Below are positions 9,583-19,666 of a stretch of 64,000 nt of DNA, in pieces. Within the stretch, counting starts at the first letter, position 1; every line of letters begins with the position of its first letter. A program made the translations under genes and the position numbers. Below the pieces are notes generated by a model, which did not search any database, was not told the origin of the DNA, and worked only from the letters and a program-made list of their open reading frames with translations. Origin of the DNA: Cercophora sp. LCS_1 (lineage: Eukaryota > Ascomycota > Sordariomycetes > Sordariales > Lasiosphaeriaceae); contig JAPZLL010000013.1 in assembly GCA_036250225.1 (NCBI GenBank), positions 310,001 to 374,000 of the forward strand. Reading direction: 5' to 3'.

Positions 9583-12041
9583 TCATGCCTCCATATTTCG
9601 TACAATGTTAAACTTTGGCCCGTTGAGTGTCTTCCTCCGCCCCTTGCTCACCAATTTGGCCCAGAGCTCGGGGTATTCCTCTTTGGCCCATTCTTCAAAC
9701 AGCAGCTGAGACTTTGGTCCTTGGAAAGCGTTGTACGTCACTCCGAGGCTGCACAGGTCAGGTTAGCATCACTTCCAATCACATACGGAACAAGAACTCA
9801 CGTCATATACGTGGGCGAATAGCCCACGCTTGCCTCCATACCCCCGATTAGTCTCTTGACTTCCTCAAGCAACCCCTGCCCAGCTATAGCACCGCAGTAC
9901 GCCCAAAACACATTAGGTGGCACTTCCAAGTCCATCCGCGACATTTTCAACCACACCTCTTTGGCCGTATTGTTCTTTGACTGTAGCTTTTCGCAAGCCC
10001 AAAAGAGTATTTCCAAGCTCTTGTATGATGGTCCCTCGGTTGAGCCAGCGATCTGCTTCCAAAACTCGAGTGCCACGTACGCTTGCCCACAGGATGCATA
10101 CGCAAGCATCAATGCATTTCTTACCCGAGTGTCCATCTCGACTGTGGTGTCCATCTTGAGCATATTATGGATCATCTTTAACGCCTGCAGGTCCGGATGG
10201 CTTCCGAGCCCTTCCAAGCATCTCACATATGTATCGGTTGTCGGTCGTTGTGCGGGGTTGCCGTGGCCGCGCATGTGCCCAAAGATATAGCAGGCCATGT
10301 CCGGTCGGCGCCGATCAAAGAAGGCCTCCATCAACCGGACGCGGGCTTCGGGTTCTGTCTCTGGGAAAAACTGCCGTAAGAGGGAGTAAGCGTCCCACAC
10401 GCGAGCAGTGCTGACTTTTTTGTCGAGACAATATTGGACAAATGCTTTGCGGATCTGGGCACGCTCTTCAATGCTGAGAGAGGGGGTATGGAGGGACAGT
10501 GTGTCGATGATGTCGAACTGCTGGTCGCCGCGTAGAAAGGCGAGGCACAGGGCAACAGTAGTCTCCGGCTCAAATGTCTTGTGCCGGAGCTCAACGTTGG
10601 CCGTGACATCGAGAATACGATCCATATCAGGCTTTGCTTGCTCACAGAGCAGGCGGAGATACTTGTTGATAACAGGTAGATCTTGGTCATTGTGGACGTC
10701 GATCTCGCGATTCTGGAGCTTCTTGTAGATGTCTTCGGCACCGCTGAAGTCCTGGGCGTCGAGGCGATAGTTCATTTGGAGGATATAAGTGCTCGCTCGT
10801 GGAGGAATGCCTAGCTCAGTCGTCAAGGAGAGAAAGCGCTCGGCGAGATATGGATTTTTCTTCTCAATAGCAGCCGAGAGAAGGGCGTCGGTGATTGTAG
10901 CGCTTAGCTGCCGGCCTTTTGATCCACTGGCCCCCTTGCTGGTGGCCTCAATCATGAGTCTGATATCCTCGACACCCTTATCCGCACCCAAGACAGCCCA
11001 ATAAAAGAGTGCAAACCAGTACGATTTGTCGGGCAGAGATTTCTCCAACGTTTCGAAGACGGGCTGGCACCACTGGGTTTGTTTCGTTCGAAGAGAAAAT
11101 TGAGCGATATCCAGGTATGCTTTGGCGGTAGGTCGTGACTGTCCTTGAAGAGGCATTTCAAACCACCGCTTTGCTTCCTCAACTCGGTCTCGTGCCGTAA
11201 AAAAACCAGTCATTGTCTCGTGAATCTGTGATGTGAATGGAATCCCGGCCCCGATTACTTTTTCGAACTCGGCAAGAAGTTCTTTCTCAAGTCCTTCCTT
11301 GGCCAAACCCTTGAGAATCATCGCCCAAGCCGTTACCGCTTCTTCGTTGTCGTTCAAGTCTTCCTTTGTCTCTCGTCGGACCTCATCGAACCGCTCTACC
11401 GCCTCTGAAGATGCTCCGTATAGAGTCAACTTTTCGATGAAATTCCTAAAGTCACCGTCTATGCTGCTTTCCCTTGACTCAATTTCGTCCGGAATCGCTT
11501 GCTTTCTCCATTGTAGCTCCTCGTAGATGAACCTCGCAAGCTCCAAGTGCTTGCTGGTATCCCCTCTTGGAGGTGTCCTCAAGATTCCCATTGCTTGTCG
11601 CAACGTCTTACTACTGAGATCACCGGTCGACGTGCTTTCGCCCGGCACATTTTCACTAAGGTGGCGGAGAACCTTGAGGGTTAGATACGCCTGTGTCGAA
11701 TTCAAGGGTGTACCGTTCTTCCATTTGTGTTGGATAAACTGCCTAAACCCCTTTGCCAGCTCATCGCGAGGGGGTGGGCGCGCGCCCTCCGTTTCGAGAC
11801 TCGCAAACTCGAGTAAAACATCGTAGTATGGTTCGAGTTCGGGTTCCTTCACTTCGCGCGGGGGTTTCTGGAACAAGGCCTGGATGAAGGTTCTCCGGTG
11901 GGAGTGCTGGGCTAGCGACTGGACCGGGAGCCGGGGGCGGCACTGAGAGAAAGAGCGGCTGTACGGCGCCCGACATGGCCGAAGCAAGCCATTGCCGGCG
12001 AGCAGTCGACGATAGACATTGCGTGTCAACTGCGACCGCAT
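9583..12041 (-). CDS. cia84: CIA84-like mitochondrial PPR protein
   Basis: Two exons are predicted: 12041-9802 and 9748-9583. The 53-nt intron has a GTGAGT donor, a GCTAAC branch site and a GCAG acceptor. Unspliced, the frame stops at once; splicing adds about 55 conserved-looking residues (LGVTYNAFQGPKSQLLFEEW onward, ending IVRNMEA), for 801 aa. The N-terminus is Arg/Ser-rich without acids, a likely mitochondrial presequence, followed by RRTFIQALFQKPPREVKEPE. The body is helical with degenerate PPR-like pairs, e.g. VTAWAMILKGLAKEGLEKELLAEF. The start, overall length and layout match my memory of complex I intermediate-associated protein 84, first described in Neurospora, which assists assembly of the NADH dehydrogenase membrane arm. 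Assignment to another fungal PPR family remains possible. Confidence 0.75.
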
Positions 12042-13500
12042 GGTGGGATGTGGAGCTAATCAAGAGCCAGTCCTGGAACAGAAACGGACGTTAGCGGAGA
12101 ATTTACATTGGTGCCGTCTTGACGCACCGGCACATGTTGAGTGGTGGCCAATTGCTGTCGCAATGAGGTCTCGTTTTCCGATGCTCACTCAAGCTCGATC
12201 TTTTTTTACCGATGACCTCAATTTGTTGTCGAGCAGTGGAGTAGTTTCTGGAAGGCAGGGACTCCAGGGCGGCCCAAGCTTCCCATCTACATCCGCCGAG
12301 GATTATCCGACACCGACACCCCATGCCTCGTCCCTCCTGTCACTGCAGGGGGCCGAAGAGCCTCCTGCCACAACGTCTTCTTGGGTTTCTTTGGCGTTCT
12401 TGTCTCAACGTCAATCAAGAACCTGGACCCCATGGCCGATATCGACAACTCTCGAAACTCATGACATGTTCATTTTACGCAAGGACATCGTTGGTTGCAT
12501 CGCTTGTGCATTCTGACAACAGGCGGCAATTCAGCCTGGTGCAATGACAAGCGTCATCACCTCCATCTCATCGCACTCTCGACATGACATCCTCGCTCAC
12601 AACTCCGTCACGCTCCCGCTTCGGCGCCGCAACGCATCGCTCTCCCGATTGTCTCTTTACTTGCCTGTTCCCTGGCCAATGCTTCGGAGGCTCGCTTGGA
12701 GGTGATCAGCAGGTTGTCATGATTGTCATGGCTATGCCTCAATGCTTGGCCCCGTCAAGACCGCGGCAACCGCGTGGGTTGCCGCGGACGACGCCATGAA
12801 ATCCGGGTTTTCCACTTCCATCAATCACGACGCCTGAACCTCTTCAGGAAGGAGGTGTTTTTGCGCATGGCAGAGGCGCACGAGTTAATATGCACCCCAG
12901 GCTTCGTTCGGCCGCATTTTACAATGGCTGCCGGATCCCGGCGGCATCCTCACAGATCCACCAAAAGGAGAGCGGCGTTGTGTTGATTCGTCGTCCGGCT
13001 TAATTGCGGAGGCTTCCGTCTTGACCCCATTTGGGCGAAAGCTCGGGTCACCAGCCCCAGCTCTTGGTTTTGCCCCCCGTGACTGGACGCGGGATATCGC
13101 CTAAAGTGACGGTCTGGGGACGGGAACGGCATTGAAGAGTGCTGGCAAGTGCCAGCGCCCATCGCATCTCACAACATCTCCCGCAAGCTGGGCGGCAATC
13201 TAAAGCCCAGTTTATCTGAATATATTGGCCAGGCTTTCGAGAAGTCCGGGGCCCCGCCTTCTCAGCTACCGACCATGCAAGCCACTTGTCGGCACCGCAT
13301 CCCTCGAATCTGCCACCAGCCCATTTGTCACAATGGCACACAGAGCAGGGAGAAAGTCATCTACAATATCTGTGCCGTCTTGTCTTGTCCGGGATTTAGG
13401 GATTCGGCGCGTCTCTCGGGCGCTCAGGAGGGTTTGACAGTTGATGATGCCCGCGCGTCATCTACTCTCCTCCCCCTCCGAGCCCAGGGAGGGCTGTACA
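12042..13500. other. Intergenic region between CIA84-like and AA9 genes
   Basis: No gene is supported over this 1.46 kb. The left end is the leader of the PPR gene. The right half is the upstream control region of the AA9 gene and holds a group of CreA-like motifs described separately. Confidence 0.5.
13055..13257. promoter_or_regulatory. Cluster of CreA/CRE-1-like SYGGRG motifs
   Basis: Four matches to the fungal carbon-repressor consensus SYGGRG fall within about 200 bp, 350-550 bp upstream of the AA9 start. They are CCCCAG at 13055-13060, CTGGGG at 13114-13119, CCGGGG at 13246-13251 and CCCCGC at 13252-13257. The motif is short and degenerate, so chance occurrence is likely for any one site; the clustering and the downstream cellulose-active gene make repression by glucose plausible. 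Confidence 0.3.
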
Positions 13501-13510
13501 TATATATAAA
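13501..13510 (+). promoter_or_regulatory. TATA box of the AA9 gene
   Basis: TATATATAAA sits 97 bp upstream of the AA9 start codon, within a longer alternating TA run. Position and match suit a core promoter of a strongly inducible secreted-enzyme gene. Confidence 0.6.
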
Positions 13511-13606
13511 GGCTGCTGCAGGCGCCACCATCCATCCTATCACTTGGATCGTTTCAAGCCAACCGGTTCACCTCGTCCACACCGCCTGCCCCTGATATCT
13601 ACCACC

Positions 13607-14462
13607 ATGAAGTTCTCCCTGACCTCTCTCCTCGCCTACGGGCTTGCCGTTGAGGCGCACTCCATCTTCCAGGTAGGTGATGGTCTATGCAAGACGCAGC
13701 CTTTCGGACACTTATTGACAACGTCAACAGAAAATCAGTGTCAACGGCAAGGACCAAGGTCAACTGACCGGCATCCGGGCGCCCAACAACAACAACCCCG
13801 TCCAGGATGTCAACAGCCAGAACATGATCTGCGGTCAGTCAGGGACCAAGTCTAGCACTGTGGTCAAGGTTGCGTCGGGCGACCGCATCGGAGCGTACTG
13901 GGGCCATGTCATTGGCGGCGCACAGTTCGCCAACGACGCCGACCACCCGATTGCCAAATCGCACAAGGGCCCCGTGATGGCATACTTGGCCAAGGTTGAC
14001 AACGCTGCCTCGGCGGGCACCAGTGGCCTGAAGTGGTAAGTCAAACCCCCAATACAAATTGAAAAGGAGACTGGCAGCTGACAAGCATACAGGTTCAAGA
14101 TCTGGCAAGATACCTTCGATACCGGTAGCAAGGTTTGGGGTGTCGACAACATGATCAAGAACCAAGGCTGGGTTTACTTCAACATTCCCACCTGTGTTGC
14201 ACCTGGCGACTACCTTCTCCGTGTTGAGACTTTGGCCTTGCACTCGGCGAACAAGCCCAACCAGTACCAGTTCTACCAGTCGTGCGCACAGATCAGCATC
14301 TCCGGCTCCGGCACTCTCGTTCCCTCGGGGACGGTGAGCTTCCCCGGCGCGTACAAGTCTTCGGACCCCGGCATTTCCGCCAACATCTACGGACTCGCTG
14401 GGCAGCCCGACAACGGTGGCAAGCCCTACCAGGCTCCGGGCCCCGACCCCATCACCTGCTAA
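13607..14462 (+). CDS. AA9 lytic polysaccharide monooxygenase (formerly GH61)
   Basis: This is a secreted copper enzyme that oxidatively cleaves cellulose or related glucans. Three exons are predicted: 13607-13672, 13731-14035 and 14093-14462, giving 246 aa (donors GTAGGT and GTAAGT, acceptors ACAG). A 17-residue signal peptide (MKFSLTSLLAYGLAVEA) is followed directly by His18, the invariant N-terminal His of the copper brace. The second ligand His is H81 in YWGHVIGG, and the axial Tyr is Y185 in YQFYQSC; mature numbers are 1, 64 and 168. NIPTCVAPGDYLLRVE is the typical AA9 strand before the Tyr. The mature protein is about 229 aa and ends at DPITC, with no linker and no CBM1. Upstream are a TATA box and CreA-like sites, consistent with carbon-regulated induction. 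Substrate specificity (C1, C4 or both) cannot be read from the sequence. Confidence 0.96.
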
Positions 14463-16026
14463 ACAAAGCCACATTTTCTCTTCTTGGGTGTTTGGACGAC
14501 ACGCATATATACACAAAGGCGGGGTGGTCACGTCTTTGCCGAATGGCAGACGGCCCCCTGGCATGGTAACGGGAGCGCACTTGGCAAGCGGCTGGGTTGA
14601 TGCATGAGGAGGTCCTCGGTCATTCTTTTACACGGCCGGGCGAGAAAGCTTATTTGTGTATATCACATTTCGTACTACAAAGATATTGGCACCAGCAATG
14701 GCAGCTTGGATTTGCCTTGCTCTGATTCGCGCTGCCCTGACTCTTGGTGCTTGGCCCGGAAACGCAACGGGAACTCCGCAGGTATGGAAGGCTCGGAAAA
14801 GCCACATGTGTGGACCTGCTGGGATGTGCTTGGGTCGAAGGTGAGTCGGGTCCAGTCGGGCCCGGATGGGATGGAAGGCGAACAGGGCGAGCCCTGACTA
14901 AGGCCCGATGGGCGATTTCTCGGTTTCTGGCGGCGCGAGTTGGGTCATGTCGTCACCGTCGGCGTTGACGCCCGTGTCTCGGTGCGTTCTTGGGGGATCG
15001 GAGGGCAGACGGCCAGGCACTGTCGGCTAATCGACCTAGATCGCCGCCGTCAGCGTATTTTTACCCCGTTTCCAGGCCGTGTCGCCCAGCCTGGCCCTGC
15101 GTCGGCGGCACTCGGCAGATGGAGCCATGGCTTGGCCGATTCTGGATCTGGCTTCGTGCTGTGTCGCAATAGCGCTGTGCACTGCTACGTTAGCCGTGCA
15201 CCACCAGCGGCCAGTGCACCCAAGCTCAAGCTGAGAACCGCCAGTGAAGCGAAGGCTGCTCAGTGGCTCACTCACCTCGTGGGAACTTGGATCGCCCCCA
15301 CCGCGGCCCTGAGGTACCAAAAGACCTCAGTGTGTGTTTTCCCGTGCGGACAGACATCTCCCCACGAGGGTCTTGTGTCTCCGTAATTGACCGTGCCGCC
15401 GAGGTGGATAAGGCTCAAATATCGAATTTCAGGCAAGCAAACGGTGCGTCTGCGTTCTCAGAGCTAAGCTCCGGCGTTTCCCGTTTTCCCGCGAGTGCAT
15501 GCAGCGAGTTTTTGGGCGAAGGCGCGAGTCGTGCGCTCACATCATCGCATTCCCCACGAGGGGCCCTGCCGTGCGCTTTCGCTGTCCAGATTGTGCGTGG
15601 GAGTGGGACAGTCGCATTGTTCGACTTGCGGGAATTTCGAGCTTACCTCGAACCCCTGCTCCCCGTCTTCCGGTGGCCAAGCTTTCTGTTTGTGCCGGCG
15701 GGCACTGGGCTCGTAGGCGGGCTCCACCGCCGTTATTTTGTTTCCTTCCTTCCCACCCGCTGCTTCGATTCGAGTCTTCTTTTCCCTTTCCCCCTCTTCA
15801 ACCTCACTCGACCCAATCCCTCTAGACACGCAGGAGAATCGCTGCTTCTCGCCCGCTATCCTACCATTCCGTTTGTCTCGTCTTGTGTTGTTCATTCTTC
15901 TGCACGCACCGAATTGCCCTCGCGCGCGAAGCTCTCTCACCTTGACACACCTTGATCAGCGCGAGCCGAACCGACAAACAAAGCTCTCAAGCTTGTCCCT
16001 GCCGCCAACTTCCATCTACCCTTAAT
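14463..16026. other. Intergenic plus likely leader exon of the 63-aa gene
   Basis: No protein-coding gene is supported. The 3' flank of the AA9 gene lies at the left. From about 15.75 kb the plus strand becomes C/T-rich, typical of a fungal core promoter and transcription start region, and leads to a GTAAGC donor at 16027. The long open frame at 15263-15955 has no protein-like composition and is probably chance. Confidence 0.45.
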
Positions 16027-16413
16027 GTAAGCCATTGCTGACGTCCGCCGCAATCCAATTGGTGCCTCCCCGTTGCTCTTTTCCATCAACATAATCTCCG
16101 CCAAGTGGTTTTTGGAGAACGGTTTCCGTTTGGCCGCCAGACGCATCGCGGATGGGGTGGGCGGCGCATGACGGCTGCCAAGCGCTCAGGCCCTGTGGCT
16201 TTCTGAAGCGATTGAGCAATCGAAACGAAACCACCCCTTGCGAACCGTTCGCCAAGCTCCCAGCCACGCGCCATGCACCTTCGCACATGAGCTTCTCCAC
16301 AACTTGCCGTTGCATTCCCCGCTATCAAGCTCCATCAGCCATCAATTGCCTCAGCTACAAAACCGATCCGGTGGTCGCATGCATCCACGCACACTTGCAC
16401 TGACACTCCTCAG
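16027..16413 (+). other. Predicted 387-nt intron in the 5'UTR of the 63-aa gene
   Basis: A GTAAGC donor at 16027 follows a C/T-rich leader. An acceptor (CTGAC branch site, then CTCCTCAG) ends at 16413, 19 nt before the start codon. Long leader introns are known in strongly expressed fungal genes such as those for translation elongation factors. No expression data are available to confirm splicing. Confidence 0.45.
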
Positions 16414-16432
16414 TTTCTAATCCCCCACCAAA

Positions 16433-16624
16433 ATGCCTGCCATCAAGAACGCTCTCGTCGCTCGCGACGCCGCCATCGCCCAGCTCGCCAAGCGCAACTG
16501 GGCCGCTGAGGAGCCTGGTGTTATTGTCGTCTTCTGCATCGTCTTCGTCGTCGCCGTCGGTCTTTTGGCTCTCTGGATCTCCAAAAAGATCAGCGCCCGC
16601 AAGGCGGCCAAGCAGACCATCTAA
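16433..16624 (+). CDS. Small single-pass membrane protein, 63 aa, function unknown
   Basis: I do not recognise a named family, though the protein looks conserved rather than random. Residues 1-27 form an Ala-rich amphipathic segment with alternating basic and acidic residues. Residues about 29-51 are one strong membrane helix (PGVIVVFCIVFVVAVGLLALW). The tail is short and very basic (SKKISARKAAKQ). The positive flank at the C-terminus suggests that end faces the cytosol or matrix. Codon choice is close to the fungal optimum (GCC, CTC, ATC, GTC, AAG, CGC), which implies high expression. The start follows CCCCCACCAAA, an excellent context. A long 5'UTR intron is predicted upstream. Confidence 0.8.
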   Translation: MPAIKNALVARDAAIAQLAKRNWAAEEPGVIVVFCIVFVVAVGLLALWISKKISARKAAKQTI

Positions 16625-17641
16625 GCTTATCGCCGGCAAGCGGTAAGCGGGCGGTTTGTCGGGGAAGTGAGGAGGACGTTTTAACGAAGTGATGATGGGC
16701 TGGCGTGCAATGAGGCGTGAGGTTTGGGATTATCGGCATGTCAACTGGGCCACGACTTTGAAGGAGAAGACGCCACCTCTCAACCTCTCATACTCTCGTT
16801 TCCAACTATCGATGCGTCTCAATTGAGCCTTGCTGTCGTGGCCAGTGTGCCGGATCTACTCACACGGTTTTCGACTCCTTGCACGATTTAGACGGTTCGT
16901 TGGATATAAGGATCGGAAAAGAACGCACCATCGAAGAAGCTACCTGTACATCGACTACCGACCGGATCTTTGAGGAGGAAAGATGCGAAGTTGATACGAA
17001 CGATGTGGGTGTTGAATTAGGGGTTATCAAGGACCCATTCTTGTTACAATTCTTCCTCTTTAATTTTATTGATACCTCCTACGGATTTGATGCTGCTCTG
17101 CTCTGTGTTCACTTGACCATGTCATTTCTAGCAGCTGGCGTTAAAACGGGAACGGGCGCTTCCACTGTGGCTATTGAGCGTTGAGCGCGTGGTACTGACG
17201 GTTGTTCCTGTGTAACCGTTCAAGATGTGAGAGTTTGACTGCTTCAGCTGACGAGCGCCTCACTCTATTTCCACACGCCACTTTCATGACTGGCACAGTA
17301 AATCAACCAGCGGGATTAATCCCAGCAAGGGGTTTACCGGACCACTCGGACCGAAGCAAATTGCAGCTGGGGTCAGCTAAGGCGATGGATCGACATGCGG
17401 TTATTACTTGTACCTGCGGATCCCAAGCGCGCTCGCGATTCCGGTTATCGCTGTGGGGCGCATGAATCTGGTGGAGTTGAGGGCTCCGGGTTTTTGAGAT
17501 CGCTGCGCATGGATACCCGGTCAATATCTTTTTTCCTCAATGTTTCCATGCAGGTGCCAATGGCTGCTCAGAAACAAACAGCCGACATCGACGAAACGCC
17601 AGATACCTCTCTGTAGATAGTCCCAACGAAAAGTTACAGAT
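16625..17641. other. Intergenic, convergent 3' flanks
   Basis: This kilobase lies between the convergent 63-aa gene and dCMP deaminase. It is likely to hold both 3'UTRs. No coding or RNA gene is supported. Confidence 0.5.
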
Positions 17642-18854
17642 CTAGTTAAATCCCTCCTCTTTTTCCACGGTTATCAATCCGTTTGCTGGCTATTTCATCA
17701 AATTTCAAGTCAGCACTTGTTCTTTCCCCGTCACTTTAGCATCACAAGAAGAAAAGTGAAACAAAAAACAAAGAAAAAAAAAACTCACCGGCACAAACTG
17801 CCTCAACCTAACACCCCCTTCCTTCAACACCATCTTGGTCTTCTCATCCATGCTGTACTCCTGACTATACACCACCTCACTAATCCCCACCTGCACAATC
17901 TTGATGCTGCACGTCAAACACGGACACGTGTCGCAGTATAACACGGCGCCCTCGCGCAGCCGCTCCCGTCCGGCTTCCAGCAATGCGTTTTCCTCGGCGT
18001 GAAGACACAAACATGTTGCAAGCCCATGTCCGGACCCCTCGCCGGCGTTGCACCGGCCACATCCCCCCTCGCCGCAGTTGACTAAGCCTCGTGGCGTCCC
18101 GTTGTAGCCCGTGCTGATGACGCGCTTGTCGCGCACCACGACGCAGCCTACCCGTCGCTTCATGCAGTTGGATCTATGCGCTGCGAGTGAAGCGAGGGAC
18201 ATGAAGTAGGAGTCCCATGAGGGGCGTAGCCGGTTGGGATCGAGAAGGTTGATGCGGTCTAGTGTAGCGTAGAGGGCGCTTAGGTCCGAGCTGGTGTTGA
18301 GAATGCGGACGACGGCGCGGGACATTAGGGGCAGCTGCCCGTGCGTCGGGTGGTAGAGGTGCGTGTCGGAGAGGAGGGCAAAGTCTTCTAGGGTGGATGG
18401 GGTGGTGAGGGGGGTTGTTTGCGATGGGGCCGGTGACCACCGGAAGAGGAAGCGGGAGAAGAGCAGGCGGTCTTGTTGGAAGCGTCGGTAGCGGACTGTT
18501 AGGGGGGCGTCAACCGAGACGAGGAGGAAGAAGGGTCGGCGGGAGAGTTGCTCTAGGATGGCTTCGCTTGGGATGTCGGCCAGGACAAAGTGCGATCGCC
18601 AATATTTGGTGACATGGTCCAGGAGGGCTTCGACGGTGGTGAAGGTGAGGGAGCTGGGGACGATGGGGTGAGCAGATTCTGAAGTGGTGCTGGGGTTGAG
18701 GGTGAGGAGGATGGGGGTGAAGTCGTGGACTTCGTTCAGGTATTTGGCTATGGTCACCTTGCCTGCATAGGCACCTGGGGTTGATGTCAGTGACCATGGA
18801 TGAAGGATGAGCGAGATAGGGGGAATGTTTACTGCCGCAAAGTCCGATGAACAT
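17642..18854 (-). CDS. dcd1: Deoxycytidylate (dCMP) deaminase
   Basis: The enzyme deaminates dCMP to dUMP, feeding thymidylate synthesis in the cytosol. Three exons are predicted: 18854-18833 (22 nt), 18774-17789 and 17689-17642, giving 351 aa; the start MFIGLCGS is typical of fungal Dcd1. The C-terminal deaminase domain has the zinc site H266-A-E268 (CLHAEENALLEAG) and C293/C296 (DTCPCLTCSIKIVQ). SNCMKRRVGCVVVRDKRVIS and YNGTPRGLVNCGEGGCGRCN match the family closely. The first 150 or so residues form the fungal N-terminal kinase-like extension with a P-loop remnant, GSAYAGKV, in which Val replaces the usual Ser/Thr. The last exon (PANGLITVEKEEGF) is inferred from splice signals and is the least certain part. 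It is divergent from ATG7. Confidence 0.93.
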
Positions 18855-19666
18855 TTTGACGCCGGAAGGTAGCCAATAGGGGTAAATGGCTCTCTGCTTG
18901 CGTGTCACCCTGTGTGTTGTCTTACTGCATGTGGTATAGAGACGGGAGAAATCTCATGTGTTTCAGGACAGACACAACTGCGGTCCAATTTTCACTAAAG
19001 GGCCCCAGATTCAAGGTTCCACGAGCTTGATTCCAGCCCGACGCGTCTCAATGCAAGCACTCAGCGCGTCCCTCTCAGCCAAGCCTTTTCAGAGGACGCT
19101 AGCAGAAGAATGTTAGGTAAATAGCCGAAGTTTATCCGGAGGGGTACAGGTGACGTTCCTGGGTGAGCTCAGGGCATTGCGGGGCATCCATCTGGAACGC
19201 CACTGACCAGCTGAGCAAGCTTCCAACGATTACCGTGCCACATGGTTGTTGCCTGGCTTGTTATCTGATCACCAGCCTCGCCTTACCTCTACCAAGGTCG
19301 GATGACTTGATCTGCTTGGTCAGAAGTAATCCAACAAGGCTAACCCACGGCTGACTCTTCGGGGTTGTGCCCCGCACTCCCTTGCAGCTCTCCCGAGAAG
19401 CTGTGCGAGCTTGGTCGTTCCTTCTCCCGACAACAAAGACCTTGAGCTGATTCCTGTCAGTTACGCTTTGTATCCTCGACAGTCATAAATCGGCTCGCCC
19501 GTTTCACAACTCCCAAAGCTTGCCAGCACAACTCAACCTTTACTATCGCGATCGCAGACTGTGGTGGCCCGATCGCGTCAACAGCTACCCCGCGGGGCCA
19601 TTTGCACAGATAATACATCATCTCGATCGATCCTCCGAGTTGCGCGCGCTGCGAAAGAACCCCGCG
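18855..19666. promoter_or_regulatory. Divergent promoter region of dcd1 and atg7
   Basis: This interval of 812 bp separates the two start codons and must contain both promoters. No obvious TATA box or other gene is seen. The 19440-19660 part reads like the ATG7 leader. Confidence 0.45.

Noticed and set aside
15263..15955. 230-codon plus-strand frame
   Set aside because: Composition is leader-like, no family motif, and it overlaps the C/T-rich promoter of the 63-aa gene.
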